A stretch of 64,000 nt of DNA, from assembly GCA_047495785.1 (NCBI GenBank), contig JBLDXI010000024.1:2418001-2482000 (forward strand). Direction: 5' to 3'. Positions 36,118-47,180 of this stretch are shown here, in pieces. Within the stretch, counting starts at the first letter, position 1. The number at the start of each line of letters is the position of its first letter. The DNA comes from Lepidodermella squamata (lineage: Eukaryota > Gastrotricha). Made by a program: the position numbers and the translations under genes. The notes under the pieces were generated by a model, which ran no database searches, was not told where the DNA came from, and worked only from the letters and a program-made list of their open reading frames with translations.

Positions 36118-36292
36118 AAGTTACAGACTTTGTCGTAATATTAACAGTTGGAGCGACCAATGCTTCGAATTTCAAACCATTTTCTGAGCGATTGTTGATT
36201 TTGGCGATCCAACCTATGGTTAGAACTAGTATGCATATGACTAGCAGTCCCCACAAGCAGTAATAGCAAGTGTTAAACTTGGTCACTCTCAT
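35026..36292 (-). CDS. DXD-type glycosyltransferase, copy 4, with threonine-rich stem
   Basis: Exons on minus: 36292-35614, 35565-35430 and 35377-35026. The signal anchor is CLWGLLVICILVLTIGWI. The following stem, absent from the other copies, contains an almost unbroken run of about 20 threonines encoded by an ACT/ACC microsatellite (about 36040-36120), flanked by further Thr/Ser. Such a stretch is a natural target for mucin-type O-glycosylation and would lengthen the stalk between membrane and catalytic domain. The core is intact: IPKIFHQSWKSESLP, HHLWTDEENRLLV, YADLDTEP, GHPIWLL and ILEPGLIYPYHWSE. Confidence 0.85.
36040..36120 (-). repeat. Coding ACT/ACC microsatellite (poly-Thr)
   Basis: On minus, the trinucleotide run encodes the Thr stretch of glycosyltransferase copy 4. 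Repeats of this kind change length readily, so stem length may be polymorphic. Confidence 0.85.
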
Positions 36293-36552
36293 CGTATAAG
36301 AATTAACTGTTTATTACTGCTCCGCCTTTCAACTCACAACTCTTGCTGGGGAAAAAAGTGTAATCAAATGCATGGGTGCTATAAAGCCTCTTGCTCACAC
36401 TTGAATTCGTCTTATAGGCTTACCACGTGAAATGCGAAATGAGTACAATAATAACAATACCTCGAAATATTTCTATATTTTTATTCCTTAAAGTAATGAG
36501 TATTACAATGAGCAAAATTATACATAAGAAAAGTTGCTTTGATTGCAAGTCT

Positions 36553-37716
36553 TTAAGCGAATGGCTTCCGATCACAAGCTCCCTTCATTCCCGGGAACTG
36601 GTGTAAAGCGAAATCGACGATCCAAATCAAGGCAATGGTTGATATGAAGAAAGGATACGGCGCTAAGATGGTCTCGAAAATTTCAGCATGAAGACCGCCC
36701 AGCCAAGCCGCCACACTCATCGCTACCAGAGTCGCCGATTCTAGCGCGTAAGCTGCAAGGACCAGCTGGGCTTGAGCACTGTGTTCGTAGAGACGTGAAA
36801 CCGGTAGAATTGCACAGGCGATCAGGGCGTGGAACATCATTACGGAAATGCAAATTACAGGGCTTGTGTATGTCAGCAATTGTTCGATGTTTTCAACAGC
36901 GGAGTGCTCCTCAGTCAAATAAGACATTAAAGCCTGAACCCCACCGCCGATATCATTTCGATGCATCTGGCCGTAGAGATGGTAGCAAATAGCGAAGGCA
37001 AAGTACAGGATAGCGCTGATAATCAGTGAGCAGTGAGCGATTTTCATGATGAAAGCTGCGTGGGAATTTGCTAATTTCGAAGGCCAGTAAACGCTTTTCG
37101 TGTGTTTAGCCGACGGCGGAGCGAACGATTTCGAATCAACCTTCCATAGGCAATTCACTGCGAAGCCGATGTGAATCAAAAGAGCGGCTAGATTAGCGCA
37201 AATTGCGGCTATGTTGATCCGGAACAAATTCTTGCTGAAAACGCTCAATTTCTTCATTTTGTTCAAAAGACCCGGGGTTGATTCTCGATCGCTGATGATG
37301 ACGTAGCACAGACTTGCAAGTGACGCCAGTAGAAGAACGCCCTGTCCAATGTGGTAAACATTCAGCGATGTAACTTGTTTCGAATTTTTGAAGTTTTTCT
37401 TTGTTGCCAGGAAAAAAGACGCGCAGACGTAACTAACTGCTGTTGTGAACGGAATTGCCATGATGATGAGGCTGCGGTAGCAATCTGTAACGCAAGACTC
37501 GGTATTTTTCGATAAAGCATCGTCGACAATTGAAATTGAGGACAGTAATTTGCCGACTTTGTTGCTTTTAGCGATCTGCGCTTGCAAGTGGCAAACGCAT
37601 GTCCATCGGCCGACAAAGAGATAGGCGAGTTGGAAGAGGACGAGCCAGAAAAATACGACTCCAACGAGGCAGCCGGCTATTTTCAAGGCAATAGCTGCCT
37701 TCTCATTTCGAAACAT
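36553..37716 (-). CDS. Eight-span membrane protein made of two four-span units (unrecognised)
   Basis: The frame is open to 38085, but the first ATG that opens directly on hydrophobic sequence is 37716 (MFRNEKAAIALKIAG), giving about 387 residues. I count eight hydrophobic segments. The two halves start alike: LKIAGCLVGVVFFWLVLFQL with Y..G after it, and MKIAHCSLIISAILYFAFAI with Y..G after it, about 200 residues apart. Each is followed by three further spans. A loop between TM1 and TM2 holds three Cys in the first half (TCVCH, SCVTDC). No motif of a known transporter, GPCR or channel family is visible. Intronless and single copy in the window. Confidence 0.6.
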   Translation of the reverse strand: MFRNEKAAIALKIAGCLVGVVFFWLVLFQLAYLFVGRWTCVCHLQAQIAKSNKVGKLLSSISIVDDALSKNTESCVTDCYRSLIIMAIPFTTAVSYVCASFFLATKKNFKNSKQVTSLNVYHIGQGVLLLASLASLCYVIISDRESTPGLLNKMKKLSVFSKNLFRINIAAICANLAALLIHIGFAVNCLWKVDSKSFAPPSAKHTKSVYWPSKLANSHAAFIMKIAHCSLIISAILYFAFAICYHLYGQMHRNDIGGGVQALMSYLTEEHSAVENIEQLLTYTSPVICISVMMFHALIACAILPVSRLYEHSAQAQLVLAAYALESATLVAMSVAAWLGGLHAEIFETILAPYPFFISTIALIWIVDFALHQFPGMKGACDRKPFA

Positions 37717-38783
37717 TCTAATTAAAGTGGAATAAATTAGTAATAAATTAGAATTATTTAAATTTTCGTATGAGTGAGAAGATTTGAGACTGTCCAGTGT
37801 AAAAACGTAGCAGTAGTATTTATGACTTTTTGATAATATTTTGAAAACAAATACATCTCGAGCATCATCTTTCAGCGGCGTCTCATCATGCTTTCTTTCA
37901 GCGTTTTGACGCGCGTTTCGCAACTGAAGTACAATGCGCGCGCAAAACAAACGCGCACAAAGGTGTTGCAGTTTGAATTGCGCCGTGTCGCTCATTGACA
38001 GCATTTTCTGAAAAACGCATGTTTCTTTTAAATATTTAGTTTCGCGCGCTATACGTATATCAGGTATACGATGATGCGATAGCACCGAGCATTTTCGCTG
38101 AAATTGTGAACAGTAAACAATTGGTATATGGTACAGCTATATATCAGACGCTGCAGAAAACCAACTGTATGTTATTGCGATAACAAACCGGCATTCTTCA
38201 TCTCTTGCATCGCGGCAGATAATAACACACTTTTGGAAGCGAGCCTATGCTGTCAAAAATTACGGCTGCCATAAAAATATGCATCATCAGCGCTCGGCTG
38301 CGATTTTATTGCCAGAGATAATCAATCAGATTTGTATACTGGCGGAACAACATTTTAATTAATCCCAACATACGGTATGTAAGAATGCCAATATGGTAGC
38401 CATGTTGTTAAGGTGGATTTCATAGGAAAATATATTTTCTAAGGAAGAAACTAAGATAGTAGCACACTTGCTTATATCCTTTTCCTTCTGCTTGGTTATT
38501 TGCGAAAATAGATAGAAATTGGATCATGAGCTCGCGAGACAAAATGTGAAGCAAAAGGCACTGTATTATAAAAAAAGTCGAAAACTAGAATGATATCGGA
38601 TATTACAAAGCGATTAAACCTCTAGTTTTTTAGCGTTTCTTGACGTTTTTGTTTCTCCGTGAAAAAAACCAGTCACCTTCATGGTATCAACGACCACATT
38701 TAAATTAGTTATTTTTATTTTATGAAAATTAGCAAGCTTTGGAACACCGGGTGATTGTAGGGCTGTTCAATTACTATTGAGTC
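37717..38783. other. Region upstream of the eight-span gene
   Basis: The open frame continues to 38085 with Cys/Arg-rich sequence that looks non-coding. In-frame ATGs at about 38010 leave a longer N-terminus possible. The rest, up to the VWA gene stop, shows no feature I can support. Confidence 0.3.
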
Positions 38784-41700
38784 CTAGCCAATTTTTTCAT
38801 AGAGGTCATCGTCAGGATTGGCCTCAACGGTTTCTGTTGGCCTGTATGATTCATTTAGTTTCACAGTGAAAGTATCACTCGGCTTTTCGTAGCCTTCGTC
38901 CGGGCCAAAATCAGCCGCTTCTTCGCCTTCCGTCATTTCCCGCACGGGCTCGTTGTCATAATGATGCTCATTGACGTAGGCGGGCTGTGAAGGATTTGCT
39001 GCGTCAGCAGTCTTTTGCTTTCTACTAACAACTTCGATTTCAATATCCTCACTCGGTTTAGGCACTTCGCTATTGCGTTTGCTCGAATTACGACGATTGT
39101 AATAGTACAACCCTCCAACTACGAGGACAGCTGCTATCGCGAAAAATCCAAGAACACCGAAAACAATGCCCAGAATCATGCCAATATCGTCACCAGAACT
39201 CTCTTCATCGATGACCGGGCTTTTCAACTCGACCTCGACAACATGGTAACGAACATTACCAGCTACGTCACTTGACAATATTTCAATAGTGTCGAAACAG
39301 CAGCTTGCCTTAAGGGTTCCCGTTACTCTCGAATTCTTATCGCCCTCGACAAAATTGGTATGAGAAAATGACGTAAAGTGGCTGGAACAATTAGCCACGC
39401 ATTTGGGTCCGATGTCTCCGGAAATTTCACTGCGAGCTAGAATGGTCGCTAAGCCGCTCTCAGAGTCGTTGAAAGCGAATGAAATTTCGAAAGTCGAGGC
39501 CCCACACTCTTCCACTAACAAATTTTGGCACAGCGCCAAGTCGCTTTTGACAACGTCTATTGTCGGCGGCGTTGAGTCGATGAATTCCGGCATAACAATC
39601 AAACTTGAGGTGGCGTAGTTTCTAGATGCCCCAGTAACCGAAACACTAGCGGTGACAGTGCTTACGAAACCAACTAAGGAAGCATTAGTAACCGAAAGCC
39701 AAGCACTCAATGTGGCCGATTCATTGGTCTCGAGATAACTCTTCGTGATTTTGTACATTTCTACAAATTCAGCAGTATCGGTAATACTGAATACTATATC
39801 ACTCGCTGGGCCGAAGTTGGTGACGCGGTAATTCAGAATCAAAGGTCTGTTGACTTGGATGAAGGTAATCGGGTCTTCATCTGAGCTTTCAATGTCGACG
39901 TAGGCTGGTGTGAACAGGTTTGACTGTAGCCGTTCGAATGCAACACCGTTCGATACGCCACTTACAGAGATACGGAAAGGCACTTGGGGCACGGTAATTT
40001 TAGCTGAAAACTGAGCCTCCCCACTTTGAGTGACTTTCGGCCGTTCCAATGTTGTACGAGCCTCGTTGCATAGGACAATGTTTTTGATGACTGCACCAGA
40101 TGAGGAGTCACCTAAGAGCTCTACGTTGACGGAAAGCTCCGAACCAGCTATCGGTTGGGATTCCAGGGAGAAAAAACCAGGGTGACCTTCGTATTTGGCG
40201 ACCCCAATCGCAGCTCGAACTCCAAAGGTCGAGATGCCCCTGACTTGAAGCGTGAAAGGCGTTCTCGACAAAATGTCAACTTTATAATTCGCCGGGGATG
40301 GTTTTTCCAGTTTAATGGTTTTAACTGTACTCAAATCTAAGGGTCTCGAGATTGGTAAGGAAGAAGAGCTCTGTGCTAGTTGCAAATTCAGCGATGTCAA
40401 GGTTCCGCTAGTGGCCGAAGCTTCTACAACTAGCTCTTCGATAGAGCTATCGACGTCGAAGAAGTAGCTTTTGACGAAATCGTAGCCAGGCGCGGTCACG
40501 TGCATAATGTCGACTGTTGGCTTCAGGATGTCCTCTGCATTGATTAGTTCAAGACTTACCGCAGCGACATCGTCATTGGTCGTAGAAACCTGAAGCGATG
40601 AAATTAGATTGTAATATTAATGTTAACTTCATGAAATTTACCATATGACCTCCAGTAGAGCTCGCAATGGCTTGATAAATTGTTTTGTCGACTTCATCAT
40701 CGGCGTATTGCAAACTATCCCTCCGATATGATAGAGGGTCCGTTAGCAAGAAATTGATTTCAGCTTTCTTCTCCGCAGCTAGCGACTCTACCTCGTCCAA
40801 TAGGTACTTATCCTTCGCATTAGCGTCGGTGAAGACAAACAGCTTCGAGTTGTACTCGCAGACCTTCAACGCAGCTAATATGCCACTAAGACACATTTCA
40901 GGCTCATCCCCACCATCTCCGTGAATCCCAGCGTACAACAAATCGATTTCATACTTGAATATGTCGACGTCTTCAGTGACTAAAAGTGGCCCGACTTGAG
41001 GGTCGTTGAACGGACTGAGGATGTAATTGACTGGTGGTTCGGGTTGGGTTTTCATCTCATCAGCGAGAAGTTTAGCTGTTTCCTGGGCTGCCGCAATTGA
41101 ATTCCACATTGATGAAGTTGTATCCATTACAATTGCCAAACTCCCGAAACCACCCGTCAATCCGAGAAATCTGCCGAAACGGCGATCGCCAACTTGATCC
41201 CAAACGTCCCGCAACATATCAAACGTCGCATCACGAGCCATAGCAGCCGCTTTATCGTGGTATTTGTAATTGGGAGAAAATAGCTCGATATTCGTGTCCT
41301 TATTTATCCCGCCAGTGCCTGGAATTTGGGAGCTTGAATCGAAAATTCCACCATGGCTACATTTCCCGCCTTGGCTTGGCTTAGTGATAGACTGGCCACC
41401 GAAATAACCCGAGGTTACCTTGCTGGTTTGAAGATGTTTCCCGTCGCAACGATAGATTGGGGCGCAAATTTCCAAGTCAACAATAGGCACCTGAAAAATA
41501 AAAAAATGTATGAAAAATCCACTTTAATTAAATTTGTACCTTAATGCATCCTCCGTTGGGTAATGCGCAAACTTCTTGGCAATTTGACGTAAAGGGGACA
41601 CAGAAGGTATAACAGTCCAACCGTTTACAGTTGCCACACGTTTTGTCCTTTGGAAGAGCTAGATTCCCCAGATCGTTATGCCTCGCAATCGCTGGATTTG

Positions 41701-42232
41701 TCTTCGATTTCCCGAGTTCAATCCAATTCGAGTGAGAGTAAAAATCCTGCAGCGTGTGCATGACTCGGCCAATGCTCTGCCTGGCCGTTACGTAATTTTC
41801 AGATTCTTTCATCGCCTGAATCGCTGATTGTTTCGTCGTGATTATAGCTTGATTCGATTCATAGAAAGACTCTCCGTCGAAATGAGCGTAGGGATTTTTC
41901 GACTCTTTTTTATCCACCTGGGAATTAGCGTCGATTATCACCTTTTGCACGTCATCATACTGCCGGCATGACAGGCCGTTTTCAATACAGGCAGCTTTTA
42001 CGTCTGTTGAAGAAATGCAACCAGCCAAGGCTCGGCTTGATGATTTCGAGCCATTTCCGACTTTATTCAAAAACTGCAGGGCAATTTTGTTGAGGGCGCA
42101 TGCAGAAATTTCAGCGTGATGGCTGCCTATTTTACCATAGACTGAATAAAGTGGATTCGGCAGGAATCCGATCGTGGAAGCTATAAGGGTGGACAAGAGA
42201 ATTCCTGCTACAAGGCCGTTATAAGCTACCAT
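38784..42232 (-). CDS. VWA7-like cell-surface protein (Het-C-type domain + VWA + TM)
   Basis: Exons on minus: 42232-41540, 41490-40642 and 40589-38784; about 1,115 residues. A signal peptide is followed by a Het-C-type domain with HAEISACALN and GRVMHTLQDFYSHSNW, whose His/Asp pattern matches the VWA7 N-terminus. The VWA domain has a MIDAS-like DTTSSM and FTDAN. A long Ig/Sema-like beta-rich ectodomain leads to a single TM (about 39190-39105; IVFGVLGFFAIAAVLVVGGL). The acidic cytosolic tail has several Tyr motifs (YVNEHHYDNEP, GYEKPSD, DLYEKIG) that could be phosphorylated. The MIDAS has Thr where classical integrins have the first Ser, as is usual for VWA7/VWA5 types. Physiological role unknown. 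Confidence 0.82.
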
Positions 42233-42277
42233 TTTAGTATAAAAATAAAAAACAGTTTTGTTATCAACTCTACTACA

Positions 42278-42285
42278 CTTTTATA
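42278..42285 (-). promoter_or_regulatory. TATA box of the VWA7-like gene
   Basis: On minus, TATAAAAG lies 45 bp upstream of the ATG at 42232, the same short spacing seen for other genes here. Confidence 0.5.
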
Positions 42286-43075
42286 TTATGCTCGCATTGG
42301 GGCACCGTCAAATTAGATAAGCAGAGCCATCGAAATGTTCTCCAATGGGCGTTTCCTTATACCAACATTACGGTAGCTTTAGCCGTTGACCCATTTCTGC
42401 CTCAACCAATGTGGCGGTGTTAATTCCTGCCTGCATTCTCTTGGGATTAGTTTTACTTAGATTATTGAAATCTGAAACCATAGCTACAAATTAATTGGGG
42501 TCAGCATAGACACCGGAGAAGTCTTTAGGATGCGATAAGGGATAAGGATTAGAAAACAATTTTGATAGACCTAAGACATGCCTAAGACATAAGTCACCGC
42601 TAGCATAAATAAGTGCAGTTTGCTAATCAGTCGTATTCTGAAATATCGCTAGGCCTGTCTCGATTTAAGTAATCACAGTCTGATTTTCGAAGTCACTCAG
42701 GTCTTAACTACAACAGGCTTGAACATACCTAAGTAACTGCTGCAATTAGATTAGCGAATATCGCACACATCGTTATTAATATGCGTTTATTTCACCGTGC
42801 GTTTATTCACGATTTACAACCGACAAAGACTATTAACAATTAACGATTCGGAAATTAGCCGTATGAGTTATGACAACATCATGTTACTTGTTCGAGATAG
42901 TTTACAACTTTCGTCGCTGTGCCTCAGAAATCAGAAATATGTACTACTAACAAATTCTATTGAGTCGGAGAAAAGTCTTTATCATTTTATCCGACGTGTT
43001 ATAGAGATCAGATTTCACAGAATAAGACATGGACATAAAATGTTAAGACTAGCACGTTCCCCACCTCTCAGTTGA
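42286..43075. other. Intergenic region
   Basis: No exon, RNA gene or repeat that I can support. A plus-strand open stretch at 42797-43072 has no family signal and runs into the end of the receptor gene. Confidence 0.35.
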
Positions 43076-45622
43076 TTACTTTTTGATGCGTTGAAGGAGA
43101 GTATAACTCATGGTGACGCTCGCGCTCATCGAATAAAGTAGCCCCATAAATGCGACAGCTATATGCTGGCTTTTCTCATCGTCCAAGGTGAAAACAACTA
43201 GGATGAAGCAAAGCAGTAAAGAGAAACCATTCAGAGGGCCAAGAATAACGCCTGTGATCTCGGAGCAGATATTGCTTGCCATTGTCTTTAACCGCTGTTT
43301 TACTCGGTATCCTTGATAAGTGCAGTATGCCTGCAAAACCACGTGAAGAAAGGCCAGAGAAGTCATCCAGGATATGGCGTTTGCTGAGGTGCAGATTTCC
43401 GTGGAGACGTCGTAGTATATGTCTGATACGTGGTCATAATTGCTGGCACTCTGTGCTACGACAGTACGGCAAGACAGAGAGTCTGAAAGCAGCCAGCTAG
43501 CCAAAATTAGAAGGTTAATACCCATGAAGATCGTAGTGAGACCCAACGTTTTTCGGTCGATGCCGTTTTCCAATTCCGACACCACGGTGCTAGAATGGCG
43601 ACCTCGATTTCTGCTACTGTTTGAGATTGTTAGGACGACCCCTCTTTGATTGAAATTCGACAGCTGGGGTTTCGCATCAACCAAATTTTGCCGAGAAACA
43701 GGTGATACTGTGATAACGTTTTCGCATCCCGCGAAACTAACCGTTCGGCGTTGAAGATCGGGTGTTATAGGTGGGCTGTCACCTGGCGGCGTATCGACTT
43801 CAGCTTTCACGATAACGATTTGAGCCTTAGAATGATTCCTTGGAGCCTTGAAGATGCTGAGTAATTGGCTATTCCGGTTGGATCTTGGAATCTTGGGCAT
43901 TTTAGGCAGTTTCCGAGCGAGAAAAAACGCCCGGAATGAAATAACTCCATTCAAAATCGATAGAGAAATAATTAGTAGAACTAGCCTTACTACAGCAATA
44001 GCAAAGCTACTCGCACCACCTTTTACGGAGAACGCGATTGCAGCTCCATTAAGACCTAAGCATCCGAAATAGCCGAAAATCTTAGCAAGAGGAGAATTAA
44101 CAATATGTATTTTGCAAGCATCTTTCACTGTTAGAATAATTGCCGATAATTGAAATGAGGAAATCATGACTGCGAGGATAACTACAGTGAACGATATTTC
44201 GCTGGGAACGTCGTCTTTCAAGGTAATGACAATATATTGATCTCGAGGTGGCTTGCCATTGTTATTCCAAGCTGCCCAATCCCATGGTTCAAATGCGAAT
44301 GCTTGGAATCTGCCCGAGAAAGATCCTTTAGTTTCATCAACCTGCGAGATGTGAAACTTGAACTGGAACCCTTTTCTGTCATAGTACGAGAACAAAACCT
44401 TGTCATTTTCGGCATATCCCCGCTTGCTGAAACGAAGCTGGGTGCGTAGGCCGGATACGTTGACGGTCAGCACAGATTCGTTCACGATTCTCATTACCAA
44501 GCCTGGGTTGGTATTCATAGCTCTCAGCGACATGTTGTATTCCCGTTTTAAACGGTTATCCGCGTCTTGCAATGCGAAAATTCCCATCAATGTAGCGTCG
44601 TGACACACGTATTTCAGTGACCCAGCTGATTTGAGCCGAGGTTGCTTCAAGTAAGCGAACATCTGCTCTTCGAAGTAGGTAGTATTATACCCCAGCTCGC
44701 TAACCCGGCTATCGTCAAGAACCTGGATTACAGCCCCGAAGAAAATTGAGTTGTAGAATTGCTGGCGAATTATTTCTTTATTGCAGGTATTGTCAACTAT
44801 ATTTGCGGGGTTGATGAAATCAGGTTCACCAGCGAGTGGGTTTGCCAGGAAAAATAGGTATCTGGACCCAGTTAGACCAGCATGCCAAGCCATGCAAAGG
44901 AATCGCCATAGTAGCACCTCCTGAGTGATGTAGACCACAATTATTCGGACCTCATGGAAAATTAGATCGTTTATAACATCATCAGTTATCTCTAACACAA
45001 CGTTGAATGTTGGAACATGAATTCCGTTAGCCGATGCGTATTTCTCGACGTATGAGGCCGCTGCATAATCCTGGGGCGAACCGACAATCGTGAGAACACC
45101 AACCTTGGTCCATTTGCCGACTTGCTTGAAAATGTTGACCAATGCAATAGCATTCAACTCGCCGTTTCCCTGGACGTTGTAGAGGTTTGGATAGGTTACG
45201 TGGTCTGATAGATAGGGTGCGTTGCAGGCCATTGCAAGACCGACCATGTCAAAGTAAGTTAGCGGTTTCCCCATTGGCTTACATCCGATCGAAAAGAAGG
45301 GCCCAACGATGACAGGAGAGCGAATGAGACCATCATCTGGGCGATTTTCCCACATTCTCCCATATCGGACGATTTCTCGCACTGGTGCGTATCCGAGGGT
45401 GAAACCCTCCTCGTCACGGATATCCGGTACCAAATTGTAGTCAGGCAGGATGTCTGATCGTTTATTGACATTTTCGATTGCGATTTTTACTGCCGGTAAA
45501 CAAGCCTCATGTGTAAGAGGGAAAATTTGCAGCAAAGAAAGGTTGTATTTTTTAGACTGACTCGAAACTACAAGCGTATACGAAGCCAGCAGCAATAATA
45601 TTTTCTGTAGTTTCTGCATCAT
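43076..45622 (-). CDS. GABA-B-like class C GPCR, divergent copy
   Basis: Intronless, 848 residues from the ATG at 45622; the frame extends to 45670 only from a non-ATG codon. A signal peptide (KILLLLASYTLVVSSQ) precedes a bilobed Venus-flytrap ligand-binding domain (about residues 25-420) with VGPFFSIGC, VGLAMACNAPYLSD and VGKWTKVGVLT. These align with the ANF-receptor fold of GABA-B receptors. There is no Cys-rich linker, as in GABA-B. Seven hydrophobic segments follow, with a long loop after TM3 rich in basic residues and Pro. It lies head to head with the three plus-strand paralogues and is clearly less similar to them than they are to one another. The ligand is not predictable. Confidence 0.72.
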   Translation of the reverse strand: MMQKLQKILLLLASYTLVVSSQSKKYNLSLLQIFPLTHEACLPAVKIAIENVNKRSDILPDYNLVPDIRDEEGFTLGYAPVREIVRYGRMWENRPDDGLIRSPVIVGPFFSIGCKPMGKPLTYFDMVGLAMACNAPYLSDHVTYPNLYNVQGNGELNAIALVNIFKQVGKWTKVGVLTIVGSPQDYAAASYVEKYASANGIHVPTFNVVLEITDDVINDLIFHEVRIIVVYITQEVLLWRFLCMAWHAGLTGSRYLFFLANPLAGEPDFINPANIVDNTCNKEIIRQQFYNSIFFGAVIQVLDDSRVSELGYNTTYFEEQMFAYLKQPRLKSAGSLKYVCHDATLMGIFALQDADNRLKREYNMSLRAMNTNPGLVMRIVNESVLTVNVSGLRTQLRFSKRGYAENDKVLFSYYDRKGFQFKFHISQVDETKGSFSGRFQAFAFEPWDWAAWNNNGKPPRDQYIVITLKDDVPSEISFTVVILAVMISSFQLSAIILTVKDACKIHIVNSPLAKIFGYFGCLGLNGAAIAFSVKGGASSFAIAVVRLVLLIISLSILNGVISFRAFFLARKLPKMPKIPRSNRNSQLLSIFKAPRNHSKAQIVIVKAEVDTPPGDSPPITPDLQRRTVSFAGCENVITVSPVSRQNLVDAKPQLSNFNQRGVVLTISNSSRNRGRHSSTVVSELENGIDRKTLGLTTIFMGINLLILASWLLSDSLSCRTVVAQSASNYDHVSDIYYDVSTEICTSANAISWMTSLAFLHVVLQAYCTYQGYRVKQRLKTMASNICSEITGVILGPLNGFSLLLCFILVVFTLDDEKSQHIAVAFMGLLYSMSASVTMSYTLLQRIKK

Positions 45623-47098
45623 CGTGTAATTCCAATCGGACAATTTGAAGTTATGACAAATTCTACGCAATTTGTAAGCTTCTCGGCCTGCGCAAATTTC
45701 GGGTTGAATTACCTCATTAAGAAAGCTTCGTCATGGAGCTGTTCAAATCATTTTGACTTCTACATTAATTTCAGCAAGATATGTGCGTTGACGTACGTGC
45801 CGCATTACTCTTAATTCGTAGTTTCAAATGCCATTTAGACCACCTCCGCATCGAATTATTTGTTCAAATTGCCATCGTAAGTAGCAACTCAACGCTTAAC
45901 GTCCATGTTAATGATGAAGGCAGACTCGCTCAAGTCCGTTCCTTAGCTTGGTAGTAGCAGTTGTCACCTGACTTAATTCGGCACGTTTACCTCGCAATAA
46001 TTTTGCTCCGAAACCCCGCAGACAGTCCGTGCAAACAGTTGTGCTGTATAGTAATTTAAGCACTACATATTCTGAACTCCATTAATGTCTCCGAGTGCTC
46101 CGAGAGTGCTCCAAGAACGGGGGTAATCGAATAATATCGAATAATAGCAATGGCTATTTTTTCCGAACTCGGAAAATCGAGAAAGAATCGGGCAATTGTT
46201 AGAGCGGGCTTTTATTCAAGGCATGCATTAATTGATCTCGACAACAAGCCCAATAGTTAATATGAGTAGCTTCCTCAGGCTTGACAGGTACCCAAACTTT
46301 TTTGTTCCAAGAGGTTCCTTATTTCTTTCATAGGTATGCTTTATTATTTCGGGGGTATTGCTTTTCCTGGCTTCAACCTGCTTTTTAATTACATGGCTAT
46401 TATTCGGGGCAGGCTACTCTTAACCGTTGGACCCGGTATTCATGTGCATTTTTAGGGCTATTTTTCGAGGGGGTTATTTGAGGTAGGTTAATATTCGATA
46501 AAATACAGTATTTGTCGACGAAAATTCGCCCGATAACATCTAGCCAAAATTGGACAAGTTTGAGCAAAATTAGAGCATCACTGCAGTGGCTTTGGTCTGA
46601 TTTAATTTACATTTTTCAGTAAATCACGAATATTTTTGTAATTCAATAATGTTAATTCAAATGGCAACAATTTCCCCTTTAAATGAATAAAATCATCCAT
46701 CAGACCAGTCTAAATCAATGATTATTAAACCCAGATTTTCTAGCCGCGGGCGCTGAAAGTATGGTGGCGGAGATGAAAGCCATGCATGACTGCGATGGCG
46801 ATGAATCGGATCAATAACACTGAAGAAGACATTGAAGAAGAAAGCAACTGCAAGGTCGAGCAAATTATGCTGCATACATTTCGCGTTTTTTAATTATTAG
46901 CTAATTCTTACCATTATGCCCGTCTGAGTGAGAACATGAGACCGATCAAACCTCCATCAGACTCAAGTAACTCGCGTTCATCTACTCGGACAAGTTAGAC
47001 AGCTGGGCTTTTTTAACTGCAGCGGGACAAACCCGCGCATGAACTTAATTAGCTCGGAAAACGGTGGGAAACGTGATCCTACGACAGTTGCAGCACGA
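45623..47098. other. Divergent intergenic region between receptor genes
   Basis: About 1.5 kb separating head-to-head receptor genes; the region must hold both promoters. I see no exon or RNA gene. Confidence 0.4.
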
Positions 47099-47106
47099 AT
47101 ATAAAA
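47099..47106 (+). promoter_or_regulatory. Candidate TATA box of GABA-B-like receptor 2
   Basis: ATATAAAA lies about 80 bp upstream of the ATG at 47181. Confidence 0.4.
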
Positions 47107-47180
47107 CAGGGTCAGTATAGTAGAATTATAGTCATATTTACAGGATTATTTTATACCGAAAAATATCATAATTTTATAAA

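Noticed and set aside
37717-38085. Longer N-terminus for the eight-span protein up to 38085
   Set aside because: The added sequence is Cys/Arg/His-rich without structure, and the frame begins at a non-ATG codon; the ATG at 37716 opens straight on the first membrane span.
42797-43072. Plus-strand 92-codon frame between the VWA gene and the first receptor
   Set aside because: No signal peptide or motif; it ends at the receptor's stop region and is most likely 3' flank.
45619-45670. Receptor start at 45670
   Set aside because: That codon is TTG; the ATG at 45622 leads directly into a signal peptide.
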